A DNA stretch of 64,000 bases, from positions 62,001 to 126,000 of the forward strand of contig NZ_CAAAID010000005.1 of assembly GCF_900639915.1 (NCBI RefSeq), in the 5' to 3' direction. Position 1 is the stretch's first letter, and the number at the start of each line of letters is the position of its first letter. Of the stretch, positions 1 through 9,037 are shown piece by piece. The notes below the pieces were generated by a model that was not told the origin of the DNA, ran no database searches, and saw nothing but the letters and a program-made list of their open reading frames with translations. The stretch comes from Legionella nagasakiensis (GTDB lineage Bacteria > Pseudomonadota > Gammaproteobacteria > Legionellales > Legionellaceae). The position numbers and the translations under genes are program-made.

Positions 1-22
1 AACCATTAAGCTTCTCCTTAAT

Positions 23-45
23 GCCTCCCTTTTCATAAAAGAGGC
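23..45. repeat. small imperfect hairpin
   Basis: Short inverted repeat: GCCTC with GAGGC, and TTTT with AAAA inside, separated by a small bulge. It lies just past the 3' end of the protease gene read on the minus strand, so it could end that transcript, but no T-run follows on either strand. A weak terminator or a REP-like hairpin are both possible. Confidence 0.3.
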
Positions 46-68
46 TACTAGGGGGATTTATAAAGCCA

Positions 69-1448
69 TTATTTTTCCTTGAGGAACTTGATTTCTTCAA
101 TTTTGGCAGTGATTCTTGCCTTTAACAAACGATCGTTTGTTGATAATTTTTGAGCTAATTTTAATTGATTTATGGCACTGTGATGACGACCTTGCAATAA
201 TTCACACTGTGCTTGTGTAAAATAAGCATAATCTTTGCGGTGAGCCTTGGCTTGCGCTTGAGCAAGCAATTGACAAAGCGGTAAATCTTGCTTAAACATT
301 CGACTGCCTTTAAGCAAGAGATTGGCTGCCTTTTCTGCTTGGCCAGCATTCATTAATCCTTGAGCATAGCTTATCAGGCTTGCGTAGTTGTCGGGATAAT
401 TTGCTTGCAGTTCACCCAGCCTCGTTAAAGCACGCACATTCTGATGACGGCCAAGTTCAGCTTGGGCCATTGCAATTTCAAAAAATAAATTATCATGTTC
501 ATATTGGAGCAAAGGATTTAATTGGTTTTCCGCTTTTTCATAGTTATTTATATTAAGCAGGGCTAAAGCATAACCATATTGACAGGCTTTGATATTGTTG
601 TTTTTCTGACAGTGTTGTTGGTAGTAATCAAGCAGTTGCTTATTGTCGGTTGCAACGGATGTTCTGACTAATTCTTTAAATAAATGATAATCAAAGCTAT
701 CGATATAATGCTTTTGCGGCAAAGACAGGCTGCGATTTTCTGCCTCGGCAATTCGGTCTTCATCCAATGGATGAGTACGTAAAATAGCAGGGATATTGGC
801 GGTGTAATAATAGCGTGAACTTTGCTGCATTTTTTTAAAAAATGCAGCCATGCCACGCGGGTCAAGTCCTGATTTTATAAGCATATCAATGCCAATTCTA
901 TCGGCTTCTTTTTCATTGGCACGGGTGAAGTTAATATTATCTTGGGCAATTCCAGTAAGCGAGGCCATAAGTGCTCCACTCCCTAGAACAGGATTAACAA
1001 CGCCAAGCGCTGCTGCTGCCAGAATGGAAGCAAGCGCTGGGATACGCATTTGTTTTTGATGTTGAATCATGCGATACAAGTGATGCAGGCGTACATGCGC
1101 CATTTCATGAGCCATGACAGCGGCAAGTTCACTTTCGTTTTCTGTGGCAAGAATAAGCTGTGAATTGATACCAATATAACCGCCTGGTCCAGCAAATGCA
1201 TTGATTTCATTGGATTTAACAATAAAAAAATAAGGGATAGGTAATTGAGAGTTGCGCGCCAGCGTTTTTCCAAGGTGATTAATATACTGGTTAGCCAAAG
1301 GATGGCGTAATACGCTATCGGATTGATTGATTTGTTGGATAAATTCTTTTTCGAGCTCTTCTAATTCTGTTGTTGAATAGGGGGAGTAGGCTGCCCATAA
1401 GGTATGGTAAAGTAATAGGCTTAGAAAAAAAGTAAAGTATCGCTTCAT
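69..1448 (-). CDS. bepA: BepA-like periplasmic M48 metalloprotease with TPR region
   Basis: Zinc metalloprotease/chaperone expected to act in the periplasm on outer-membrane protein assembly, as E. coli BepA does. The start was placed at the ATG that opens a signal peptide (MKRYFTFFLSLLLYHTLWA), giving about 459 residues against 487 in E. coli; the frame stays open 43 codons further upstream but without a signal sequence. The HEMAH motif (H114, E115, H118) and the downstream EADRIG glutamate (about E181) are the zinc-binding and catalytic set of family M48. The C-terminal ~200 residues are helical and TPR-like (for example NYEKAENQLNPLL). It is transcribed away from the rib operon. No strong Shine-Dalgarno is visible. 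The family is clear; assignment to BepA rather than another M48 paralogue is inferred from the architecture. Confidence 0.87.
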   Translation of the reverse strand: MKRYFTFFLSLLLYHTLWAAYSPYSTTELEELEKEFIQQINQSDSVLRHPLANQYINHLGKTLARNSQLPIPYFFIVKSNEINAFAGPGGYIGINSQLILATENESELAAVMAHEMAHVRLHHLYRMIQHQKQMRIPALASILAAAALGVVNPVLGSGALMASLTGIAQDNINFTRANEKEADRIGIDMLIKSGLDPRGMAAFFKKMQQSSRYYYTANIPAILRTHPLDEDRIAEAENRSLSLPQKHYIDSFDYHLFKELVRTSVATDNKQLLDYYQQHCQKNNNIKACQYGYALALLNINNYEKAENQLNPLLQYEHDNLFFEIAMAQAELGRHQNVRALTRLGELQANYPDNYASLISYAQGLMNAGQAEKAANLLLKGSRMFKQDLPLCQLLAQAQAKAHRKDYAYFTQAQCELLQGRHHSAINQLKLAQKLSTNDRLLKARITAKIEEIKFLKEK

Positions 1449-1637
1449 CTTGAAATAAAAAGAACCGCCTTGTTTTAGTGATAAGGCCATTTTAGGACAA
1501 TGAACAAAAATAGAAAACGGTAGGATTATTGTTTTTAAGATGATTGTAAATTGCTGAATACGCTTCGACAAGGCCATAGTCTACTCAAAAATTGAATAAT
1601 TTGTTATCATGCACGCTCATTTCAAGGGTTTTTGAAC

Positions 1638-2717
1638 ATGCACAAACAGTTTCTGCTTGCCGCTCTCGAACAGGCACGTCTTGGACGTGGGTTTTGTGCC
1701 CCCAATCCAAGTGTAGGAGCCATTGCAGTACAAAATGGGAAAATTATAGCACAAGCATATCATCTTGGTGCAGGAACGCCACATGCTGAACAATTGCTAT
1801 TAAACCAACTTCCCGCAAACCTCCTTGATATAACAGTATACGTAACGTTGGAGCCATGCAATCATTGGGGCAGAACACCGCCGTGTGTCGATGCCATTAT
1901 TAAATACGGGGTTAAGCGGGTTGTCTATGGATACTCGGATCCTAATCCGATTGTTGCGGCGAATAACACGCCTGAACGATTGCGGGGGGAAAAAATTGAG
2001 GTTATTCATTACCCTCTGGTTGAAATTGATGAGTTCTATTTAAGTTATCGTCATTGGATATTAACTGGGTTGCCGTGGGTGACTGCAAAAATTGCTCAAA
2101 CGCTAGATGGTAAAATTGCTGGCAAAGATGGTAAAAGAACTTTTTTATCCAATTCACTTTGTGCTGAATTTACTCATAAAAAGCGTTTACAAAGTGATGT
2201 GATTTTAACGACTGCTCGAACAATTAATCAGGATGATCCTTTATTAAACGTACGTTTACCTGATATGGAAACCAGTAAAACAATTGCGATCATTGACGGC
2301 AAAGGTTTATTGAATCCACACGCCAAAATGTTTGCTACAGCGAAACAATGTTATATCTATCATGCTGACCATTATAAAATTCATGACGGTTGTCCCCAGA
2401 GTTTTTATCATGCTGTGCCGGCTCAAAATGGTGAGGTTGATTTGAATGCCGTTATCAAGCATTTAGGAAAAGTAGGATATCATGATGTCTGGGTTGAAGC
2501 TGGTGGACGTTTATTCAGTGCATTGCATCGATTGGGCCTTGTGCAACAAAGCTATATTTACATTGTTCCTGGCTTGCTGGGCGAAGATGCTACTACGGGT
2601 TATCCCTGTGGGGATATTTTCAGGCGGGCCAGGACCGTCACATGGCATCCTATGGGGGATAATATGATAGCATCGCTTGTATGGCAGGCTGAGGAGGATT
2701 TATGTTTACCGGCTTGA
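1638..2717 (+). CDS. ribD: Bifunctional riboflavin deaminase/reductase RibD
   Basis: Carries out the second and third steps of riboflavin synthesis: deamination of the GTP-derived pyrimidine, then NADPH-dependent reduction of its ribosyl side chain. The deaminase domain has the zinc ligands HAE (H49, E51) and PCNHWGRTPPC (C74, C83), one residue off E. coli numbering. The reductase domain follows from about residue 140 (PWVTAKIAQTLDGKIAG). The start is the ATG with AAGGG 9 nt upstream; an in-frame TTG two codons earlier is less likely. Its 3' end overlaps ribE by 16 nt, so the two are probably translationally coupled. First gene of a four-gene riboflavin operon. No FMN riboswitch is recognisable in the short region upstream. 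Confidence 0.96.
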   Translation: MHKQFLLAALEQARLGRGFCAPNPSVGAIAVQNGKIIAQAYHLGAGTPHAEQLLLNQLPANLLDITVYVTLEPCNHWGRTPPCVDAIIKYGVKRVVYGYSDPNPIVAANNTPERLRGEKIEVIHYPLVEIDEFYLSYRHWILTGLPWVTAKIAQTLDGKIAGKDGKRTFLSNSLCAEFTHKKRLQSDVILTTARTINQDDPLLNVRLPDMETSKTIAIIDGKGLLNPHAKMFATAKQCYIYHADHYKIHDGCPQSFYHAVPAQNGEVDLNAVIKHLGKVGYHDVWVEAGGRLFSALHRLGLVQQSYIYIVPGLLGEDATTGYPCGDIFRRARTVTWHPMGDNMIASLVWQAEEDLCLPA

Positions 2718-3310
2718 TTGAACAGCAGGGTGCTGTGATTGCTAACATCAATGGCGACGGTGGTCAGCGGTTATTAATTGACTCGCAATTTAATAATCTG
2801 CAAGACGGTGAAAGTATTGCTGTAAATGGCGTCTGTTTGACACTATTGTCTGCTGCTGAACAATATCTTGCGTTTGATGTTTCACCAGAAACACTTGCCC
2901 GAACGGCGTTAGGGGAGCTTCGTGCTGGAGATTTAGTTAATCTTGAGCGTGCTTTAGTGGCTACTGGACGTTTCGGAGGGCATTATGTGAGTGGTCATGT
3001 CGATGGGATGATCCGTTTGCAAACCATCACTCAAGTTGGTGAATATGTTGAGATCGTTGTTGGGGAATTTGAGTCTGAGCACCTGAAGTTTTTATTGCCT
3101 AAGGGCAGTATTACACTGGATGGTGTCAGTTTGACGATTAATGCCGTTAAAAATCAATGCTTGAGTATATTATTGGTTCCACATACTCTTGCGAATACAA
3201 CGTTAGCAAAACGTTATGTTGGTGATCGTTTGAATGTGGAGTTTGATTATTTAACTCGCATTGTGGCGCATCAATTAAATTTATTGACACAATCTTCTGT
3301 TATGAGATGA
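2702..3310 (+). CDS. ribE: Riboflavin synthase alpha chain RibE
   Basis: Dismutates two 6,7-dimethyl-8-ribityllumazine molecules into riboflavin and the RibD-derived pyrimidine. The N-terminus MFTGLIE is diagnostic. The protein (202 residues) has the family's two tandem lumazine-binding barrels: the first has VNGVCLT and GHYVSGHVDG, the second repeats the pattern with LDGVSLTINAV. The GAGGAGGA ribosome-binding site lies inside the end of ribD, and the start codon sits 16 nt before the ribD stop. It follows the enzyme that makes one substrate and precedes ribBA and ribH. Length and motifs are normal. Confidence 0.96.
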   Translation: MFTGLIEQQGAVIANINGDGGQRLLIDSQFNNLQDGESIAVNGVCLTLLSAAEQYLAFDVSPETLARTALGELRAGDLVNLERALVATGRFGGHYVSGHVDGMIRLQTITQVGEYVEIVVGEFESEHLKFLLPKGSITLDGVSLTINAVKNQCLSILLVPHTLANTTLAKRYVGDRLNVEFDYLTRIVAHQLNLLTQSSVMR

Positions 3311-3320
3311 GGTTTAAACT

Positions 3321-4529
3321 ATGACAAATCCTTTTACCACAATTAGCCATGCGATCACTGAACTTCGAAATGGTCGGATGGTGATTTTGGTGGATGATGA
3401 AGATCGTGAGAATGAGGGCGATCTTGTGATTGCTGCTGATTATGCCTCTGATCAGGCCATTAACTTTATGTCTCGATTTGGCCGCGGCTTGATTTGCTTG
3501 CCAATGGCCGATGTATTGGTTGATAAATTGAAGCTGCCAATGATGGCCCATAATAATCGTTCTCCGTTTGGCACCGCTTTCACAATATCAATCGAAGCTG
3601 CTCATGGTGTGTCTACGGGAATTTCCGCAAAAGATCGCGCCCGAACGGTTCAGGTAGCGATTGATCCAAACAGTGGTCCTGCGGATATCATTTCACCTGG
3701 ACATATTTTCCCTTTGCGCGCTCGTCCACGCGGAGTTCTTGAGCGTGCAGGGCAGACCGAGGGCAGTGTTGATTTGATGAAGCTGGCAGGTCTTACGCCT
3801 GCTGCCGTTATCTGTGAAATCATTAATGAAGATGGAACCATGAGTCGCAGGGATGAACTGGCGATGTTTTCTCAGGAGCATGGTATCCCGATGATTACGA
3901 TTAAGGATTTGATTCAATACCGTATTCGTCATGAGCAGTTGGTTCAAGCCGTTGCAACCAGCCGGATTCCATTACAAAAGCATGGTGATTTTACCATGAC
4001 TGTCTTTGAAAACTGGCTTGATAATGCGGAACATTTTGCTTTGATCAAAGCGCCGCTGTTTAATAATCAAGTCCCTTTGGTACGTATTCACTCGGAGTGT
4101 ATCACCGGGGATGTATTTGGCTCTTGTAAATGCGATTGCGGCTCACAATTACAACAAGCACTGGCATTAATTGCCACAGAAGGCGGCGTTTTGATTTATC
4201 TGCGACAAGAAGGCAGGGGAATAGGTCTTGCAAATAAGTTAAAGGCTTATGCATTGCAAGAAGAAGGTTTTGATACCGTGGAAGCGAATCTACAGCTTGG
4301 TTTACCTGTTGATAATCGTAATTATGCGATTGCATTTCAAATCCTGAAACATCTTGGTATTGATGTCTTAAGATTATTGACTAATAATCCGGCAAAAGTA
4401 GAAGCAATTTCCTATTATGGCATTAAAGTGAGTGAGCGTATTTCGCTTGATATTGAACCAACCAATGAAAATCGCACTTATTTAAAAACAAAAAAAGAAA
4501 AACTTGGTCATTTTTTAGCAGTTGAATAG
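3321..4529 (+). CDS. ribBA: Bifunctional DHBP synthase / GTP cyclohydrolase II RibBA
   Basis: Supplies both precursors of the pathway. The N-terminal domain (about 1-200) makes 3,4-dihydroxy-2-butanone 4-phosphate from ribulose-5-phosphate and carries the acidic loop [10 protein letters not shown] (residues 25-34). The C-terminal domain (about 205-402) opens GTP and has the zinc cysteines C260, C271 and C273 in [15 protein letters not shown] plus the RQEGRGIGL loop. E. coli encodes these as separate ribB and ribA genes; the fusion is common elsewhere. Both catalytic halves look intact, whereas in some bacteria the second half of such fusions is degenerate. It starts 10 nt after ribE. The cyclohydrolase domain has an extra Cys (C269) near the zinc site. 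Confidence 0.96.
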   Translation: MTNPFTTISHAITELRNGRMVILVDDEDRENEGDLVIAADYASDQAINFMSRFGRGLICLPMADVLVDKLKLPMMAHNNRSPFGTAFTISIEAAHGVSTGISAKDRARTVQVAIDPNSGPADIISPGHIFPLRARPRGVLERAGQTEGSVDLMKLAGLTPAAVICEIINEDGTMSRRDELAMFSQEHGIPMITIKDLIQYRIRHEQLVQAVATSRIPLQKHGDFTMTVFENWLDNAEHFALIKAPLFNNQVPLVRIHSECITGDVFGSCKCDCGSQLQQALALIATEGGVLIYLRQEGRGIGLANKLKAYALQEEGFDTVEANLQLGLPVDNRNYAIAFQILKHLGIDVLRLLTNNPAKVEAISYYGIKVSERISLDIEPTNENRTYLKTKKEKLGHFLAVE

Positions 4530-4552
4530 TCTTGCAGGAGAGAGAAGTAAGG

Positions 4553-5026
4553 ATGAGACATATTAAAGGTATTGTAAACGAGCGAGGTCAATCTTTTCCC
4601 ATTGCTATTGTGGTTAGTAATTTTAATCAGGATATTACTCACAAACTCATGCAAGGTGCGATAAAGCGACTTTTGGAGTGTGGTTTTAACCAAGAAGATA
4701 TTACTGTCGTGGAAGTCCCTGGTGCGATTGAAATTCCTATGGTGGCCCAGCGTTTGGCAAAACAGGCGCATTGTGACGTTATTATCGCATTAGGAGCAGT
4801 CATTCGTGGGGAAACAACTCATTATGACTATGTTTGTCAACAGGTCAGTGATGGCTGCCAACAAGTTGCTTTGACCTATGACATACCCATTATATTTGGT
4901 GTGTTGACCACTGAAAACGAAGCCCAAGCCTGGGATCGACTTGGTGGGCAACATGGTCATAAAGGCATTGATGCTGCCAACTCAGCCCTTTTGATGTATT
5001 CTGCATTACGGCAGTTAAGTGAGTAA
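4553..5026 (+). CDS. ribH: 6,7-dimethyl-8-ribityllumazine synthase RibH
   Basis: Condenses the pyrimidine product of RibD with 3,4-dihydroxy-2-butanone 4-phosphate to make the substrate of riboflavin synthase, probably as a large oligomer. Family motifs are in order: VVSNFN near the N-terminus, VPGAIEIP, GAVIRGETTHYDYV with the catalytic histidine, and FGVLTTEN. The start is the ATG (protein MRHIKGIV, 157 residues) preceded by a purine-rich AGGAGAG...AAGG region; an upstream in-frame TTG is not needed. It closes the rib operon. nusB, which often follows ribH, is absent; a hairpin region and an accessory block come next. Confidence 0.95.
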   Translation: MRHIKGIVNERGQSFPIAIVVSNFNQDITHKLMQGAIKRLLECGFNQEDITVVEVPGAIEIPMVAQRLAKQAHCDVIIALGAVIRGETTHYDYVCQQVSDGCQQVALTYDIPIIFGVLTTENEAQAWDRLGGQHGHKGIDAANSALLMYSALRQLSE

Positions 5027-5041
5027 AATAGGGCGACTTTT

Positions 5042-5106
5042 GCCTAACTGCCCTTTTTTAAAAGGCGGTTAGGCGGGAGGATTTCTATCTCCTTTTTAAA
5101 GGATAG
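5042..5106. terminator. paired hairpins between ribH and the accessory block
   Basis: Two inverted repeats in the convergent gap. The first (5042-5074) pairs GCCTAACTGCC with GGCGGTTAGGC with one wobble; the second (5085-5106) pairs CTAT..CCTTT with AAAGG..ATAG. The position between converging genes suggests a bidirectional terminator. Neither stem is followed by a good T-run, so this rests on structure and location. Confidence 0.45.
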
Positions 5107-5119
5107 GATTTAATTATCG

Positions 5120-6622
5120 TCAGATAGACGGAGAAGGATTGTCTTCGTTCTCTTCGTGTTTAGCGGACGTTACCGACGTTGTGGGTGAGGCAAGGAAGAA
5201 TCTGTCTCTTGAGAAACGAACACTTTCAGCAGCACCAGCAGCTTCTCCGTCTTTTGTAAAAGAGGCTCGAATGCTTGTAATTTTAGCCTCTAATAAGTTC
5301 TGCATCTCTGGGGGTAGCGTCTGTGTAAGCTGGCTAAGAATAAGCTCTAATTGAGAAGAAACAAGGTCCGGGCTGTTTGGGTCATCATGTTTTCTTATCA
5401 TGAACTCTAGGCAAGGTGGTTTTTGATCGCTTTGGTCAATTAAAGCCTGCATCATGAGTTGAGGGTTAGAATTGAATAGGCGAGACACAAGTACCATAAG
5501 AGAAGACATGTCCTGGTGATGTTCTAAGCCTGCAACCAGTGTTTCAACTAACATTTGAACGCCATTCTTGCCAGTGTACGTAGAATCTCCACTATTAATG
5601 CTCGCACATAATGCTTCATTGATTTCTTCAGAATCCAGTTTACTGAAGCATTCCTCCAATAAGTCAACCATTATTTTAGTTGTTTCTTCGTTTCTGTCTA
5701 CATAGGCGGCTGAAACAAGACTTCTTAGGATGAGATGTAAGGGAAGTAAACCTTGTTGTGGCCCTTTATCTATTGTGGTCAGCAGCGCATTTGTTAATAA
5801 ATCGGAAGCTACGAGGCCAATCATTTGCTTAATGACATCGCAGATAATTTTAGTCGTTTCAGGATTGTCCTTTGCAGAATATCTAAGCGTGTTTGCCAAT
5901 AAATAAAGGCCATGTTTGTTAACAAAAGGTCCTTTGTTAATGGGTTGAACCAGAGCATTGCTGATTTCTGTAGGATATTTTGTCATGCATGATAAGAGCA
6001 ATGTTGCAATATGTTTGGTTGATGGCTGGTTAAAAGAGGTTTGTGCTGTCTGCAGCAAACTGAGTAGCATTAAAATAAGTGGACTTTTTCCTTGTTCTCT
6101 CCCCGTTTCAACCGGTTGGACAAGTGCGTCGGCGAATGTCGATGTAGCATGCCGTAGTACATAAGATAGAATATAATTGATGGCTATAATATTCGAAGAA
6201 TTTCTTGCATCAAAGGTTGAAGAATAAAGCTCATTCATCCATACAAATAAAATGGTTTGGCCGTTGAACTTGCCGGCTTCAAATTTTTTCCCCAGCAGAA
6301 AAAGTAACGTATCCACATCTTTTTTAGCCAATTCAAACATTACGCTGGATATATTTCTTACGAGAGCATCGTCTTTTGTTTTTACGGAAGAATGAAATGC
6401 ATAAGTTAACCATTCGATTACATAGCTTTCCTTGATGTCCTCAATGGTAGCAGATTCAAGAAAAGCCCTTGATTGTGAAATGATGTCATCAATCATCTCT
6501 TTAGAAAGATGCGAAGAGGTCGTTTCACTGATTGGTGTTGTGAGGCTTGGCTTGCTGTCTACTTCCCCTCCTTTGATGAGTGGTATAACGCTTGGAGAAC
6601 TATTCCGGCTTGTTTTTGACAT
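5120..6622 (-). CDS. Orphan helical tandem-repeat protein, candidate Dot/Icm effector
   Basis: I do not recognise a named family. The 500-residue protein has no signal peptide or membrane segment. From about residue 104 to 410 it consists of about six degenerate repeats of 56-59 residues, each with a pattern like xxALVQPIxxGPxxxKxxLxxLxxTL followed by an acidic-basic helix pair. Repeat starts fall near 104, 163, 221, 277, 335 and 391, and the best copies are at 163, 221 and 277. This predicts an alpha-solenoid, a protein-binding scaffold. The last residues (KHEENEDNPSPSI) are Glu-rich with Ser/Pro, like Dot/Icm translocation tails. An AAGGAG ribosome-binding site precedes the start. It heads an accessory block with no housekeeping genes. 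The effector role is inferred. Confidence 0.7.
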   Translation of the reverse strand: MSKTSRNSSPSVIPLIKGGEVDSKPSLTTPISETTSSHLSKEMIDDIISQSRAFLESATIEDIKESYVIEWLTYAFHSSVKTKDDALVRNISSVMFELAKKDVDTLLFLLGKKFEAGKFNGQTILFVWMNELYSSTFDARNSSNIIAINYILSYVLRHATSTFADALVQPVETGREQGKSPLILMLLSLLQTAQTSFNQPSTKHIATLLLSCMTKYPTEISNALVQPINKGPFVNKHGLYLLANTLRYSAKDNPETTKIICDVIKQMIGLVASDLLTNALLTTIDKGPQQGLLPLHLILRSLVSAAYVDRNEETTKIMVDLLEECFSKLDSEEINEALCASINSGDSTYTGKNGVQMLVETLVAGLEHHQDMSSLMVLVSRLFNSNPQLMMQALIDQSDQKPPCLEFMIRKHDDPNSPDLVSSQLELILSQLTQTLPPEMQNLLEAKITSIRASFTKDGEAAGAAESVRFSRDRFFLASPTTSVTSAKHEENEDNPSPSI

Positions 6623-6709
6623 TTCTGATAATTCTCCTTAAAAAACTTTAAAACAGCATACCATTAAATTGCTTAAAAAAAAATCATTTATAAATTCTTG
6701 CAATGATTG

Positions 6710-8014
6710 TTAAGGGGGAGATGGGCTTTCATCATCACCGGGTGTTGCCGAAGCAACGCCATCTGTTACTTCTCTTTCTGCTTCGGCTGGAGGAAATAGG
6801 GTGTGTCGTGAATGGCCTGGAGACGTATCCCTAGCCGGTGGACTTCTTCGGTCTTCATGCTCGATGTGTTCACGGCCGTCACCCCTTAATCGCTCATCTA
6901 ATGCTCGCTCACCGGATCGTTCAGCCAGTTCCGCTGCTTTGCGGGCTGCTTCTTCCACTTCAAGCCTTGCTCTTTCTACGGCTTCCCTGGCTTTTACTGC
7001 CCATGCAGGTATTGTTGGAATAGCGCCAATTGAGTCATCTTTTTCTGCAACCACTTCGATGGTGGGTAATTCAGAGCCTTCAACTTGCCTGGTCATTGCG
7101 CGTTCGGAACCCAGACCACGGCTTCCACCTATCGCGCGATACTCAAGAAGTGCACGAAATTCTTCTTCCATACGCTGGATTTGAGCTGCTAGTGCTTCTC
7201 TTTCTGTATCGCCTCCGTGTGCAATAAGGTCTTCAATTCTTTTTCTTGCGCTTTCAAAGTCTATGCTTAATTCATCGACGCTAATGCGGCAGGGTTCCTG
7301 TTGCAAGCCAAACATGCTAAATTCCAGCACATCAGCCGTATTTAATCTCTGAGAAGGTTGTGACATGTATTCTTCTTCTGGGGATAATTCGCCGTCTTCT
7401 TTATGGGTCCATCGTTCATAAAATGCAGCAAAGCGTTCACATAACGCATCAATTTCACCAGGTTCAAAAAACGCATCATGCACTTCATGCGTTTTAAATG
7501 CTTGGAGGTGTTCTGTTAAGTCTTTGGGTGTTACAGGCTGATTGTCGCGGATACGGTAATGGTTATGATTATGGCCTGCTTCTATTTCAAGATGATGCAT
7601 GGTTTTGACATGAAAGGCATTACTGCCACGATAATATAAGTCACAACCCCGCTCAACTTTAGTGTGGCATTCGGCGGCTGCTCCATATAATCGGTCTCTA
7701 AAATCCTGGGGATATTGGTCCTTGCCATCAGGAACCCAAAAATACCAGGTAATGCTATGGCCCTTGACTTGCAAGGCAATCCTTACATCGATTCGTTCAC
7801 GTTCATCCCGTGTCTCATAAACGCACATATCCGTTAGGCGAAAGGTTTTACCGAGCTCTTGAAACTCTCTAAGTCTTTTACTGTATTCGGCTGTATCATT
7901 TGCATCAATCAGGCGTTGTAACTCCGCAGCTTCTGGCGAGTGCTCTGCATCGTAGGACGTTACTTTTGGTAAGTTATGTGTTTTTTTTAAGAAAACAAAA
8001 AATGGGGCAGGCAT
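6710..8014 (-). CDS. Orphan protein with His-rich patch and coiled coil, candidate effector
   Basis: Unrecognised 434-residue protein. The start is fixed by GGGAG 7 nt before the ATG (MPAPFFVFLKK); the frame stays open 24 codons further upstream without a better site. The N-terminal ~210 residues look like a globular domain with a histidine-rich stretch (about 135-153: HVKTMHHLEIEAGHNHNHY) and several Asp/Glu that could bind metal. A long charged helix, probably coiled coil, runs about 340-380 (AREAVERARLEVEEAARKAAEL). The tail ends DDESPSPP, similar to the DNPSPSI end of the next gene on the same strand. Base composition of the 3' half looks richer in G+C than its surroundings by eye. The effector role is inferred from tail and context only. 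Confidence 0.65.
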   Translation of the reverse strand: MPAPFFVFLKKTHNLPKVTSYDAEHSPEAAELQRLIDANDTAEYSKRLREFQELGKTFRLTDMCVYETRDERERIDVRIALQVKGHSITWYFWVPDGKDQYPQDFRDRLYGAAAECHTKVERGCDLYYRGSNAFHVKTMHHLEIEAGHNHNHYRIRDNQPVTPKDLTEHLQAFKTHEVHDAFFEPGEIDALCERFAAFYERWTHKEDGELSPEEEYMSQPSQRLNTADVLEFSMFGLQQEPCRISVDELSIDFESARKRIEDLIAHGGDTEREALAAQIQRMEEEFRALLEYRAIGGSRGLGSERAMTRQVEGSELPTIEVVAEKDDSIGAIPTIPAWAVKAREAVERARLEVEEAARKAAELAERSGERALDERLRGDGREHIEHEDRRSPPARDTSPGHSRHTLFPPAEAEREVTDGVASATPGDDESPSPP

Positions 8015-8258
8015 CACTATTCTCCCAATCACCATGTATATTATAAATTTAGACCATATTGCCTTTATGTAAAGCACGAAGATCATTTTTTAGAAAATAT
8101 AGAGGTGATTTAGAGAGAGCATCTTGTTAGTTAATGCGAAAATATAAAAGGGAGTGAAGGTATTTTTAGCAAAATCTTTTTATCTGTACTATATTAATCA
8201 ACATGATTCATTTTTAATTCTATGATTGCAACATCATGGAAAAATAGAGGAAATGACC

Positions 8259-9017
8259 ATGCCTAGTCCAATAGATACACTTTCCCGCGATAAAAAACTC
8301 ATAGCCGAGCAAATCATTGGCGGTATGCGCGCACTGATACCTTATGTGCAAAATTATAAGGAACAAGTGCATGAATTTAAAGAAGGGCTTGCTTCTGCAG
8401 ATTCTTCTGATGCGTTTATTACCATCGTTCGACGAATTATAGCCATGGAAAAAGAACTGTTTGATTTAAAGCTGCGAGTGATGGAGGGTATGGATGAAGA
8501 AATTGCAGGGGCTTTAAGCCAGCATGTTGTTGAAGATAGAGATTTAATGGCGGTCATGGAATTGTTTCAAGATAATGGCGAGCTTACCCGCAGTATTCGA
8601 GAAGCCAAACAACGGTTAAGCCGAAGCGATTTATTCAGTGATTTATCAACGGCACAACAAGATGTTTTAAACAAATTTATTCATGATGTTTTAGAGCTTG
8701 AAAAAGTCGTAGGTTTGTTAAAACCTGTTAAAGAACGTTATCAACAACGGCTGCAAGAAGCCACATCACATGATGAAGTGGATGAAATAGAACGAGAAAT
8801 AACCGCTAATGGAGAAGCGCTTGCCGCTTTATATAGAAAAACAGTTTCCTATCCTGAAGATGAAGAGACCGCTGGGGTTTTAATTAAATACCTTGAAGCG
8901 AATCGTGAATTACTACTTATTATAAGGGATTTGGATGGTGGTTTTTCTGAATCATTGGATGATGATGTATTAGCCGCAAGGGCTACTATAGCCAGTGCTG
9001 CTTCGCCAAGAATGTAA
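8259..9017 (+). CDS. Orphan all-helical protein
   Basis: Unrecognised 252-residue protein, predicted almost entirely alpha-helical and rich in charged residues (MEKELFDLKLRVMEG, LEKVVGLLKPVKERYQQRLQEA), with no signal peptide or transmembrane segment. The start is the ATG with AGAGG 8 nt upstream (MPSPIDTLSRDKKL); an ATG two codons earlier is too close to that site. The C-terminus (about 225-252) is acidic then small and polar (GGFSESLDDDVLAARATIASAASPRM), which could serve as a type IV secretion tail. It is divergent from the histidine-rich gene and convergent with the deamidase-like gene. Function unknown. Confidence 0.65.
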   Translation: MPSPIDTLSRDKKLIAEQIIGGMRALIPYVQNYKEQVHEFKEGLASADSSDAFITIVRRIIAMEKELFDLKLRVMEGMDEEIAGALSQHVVEDRDLMAVMELFQDNGELTRSIREAKQRLSRSDLFSDLSTAQQDVLNKFIHDVLELEKVVGLLKPVKERYQQRLQEATSHDEVDEIEREITANGEALAALYRKTVSYPEDEETAGVLIKYLEANRELLLIIRDLDGGFSESLDDDVLAARATIASAASPRM

Positions 9018-9037
9018 GGATTATCCTTTGTTGACCA

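Noticed and set aside
1449..1577. 43-codon N-terminal extension of the BepA-like protease
   Set aside because: It would bury a normal signal peptide; the internal ATG is the better start.
1449..1637. FMN riboswitch ahead of ribD
   Set aside because: The conserved RFN-element sequence blocks are not seen in the region and the gap is short.
6801..7227. Plus-strand open frames opposite the histidine-rich orphan gene
   Set aside because: They arise from the higher G+C of the real minus-strand gene, overlap one another and show no domain or start signal.
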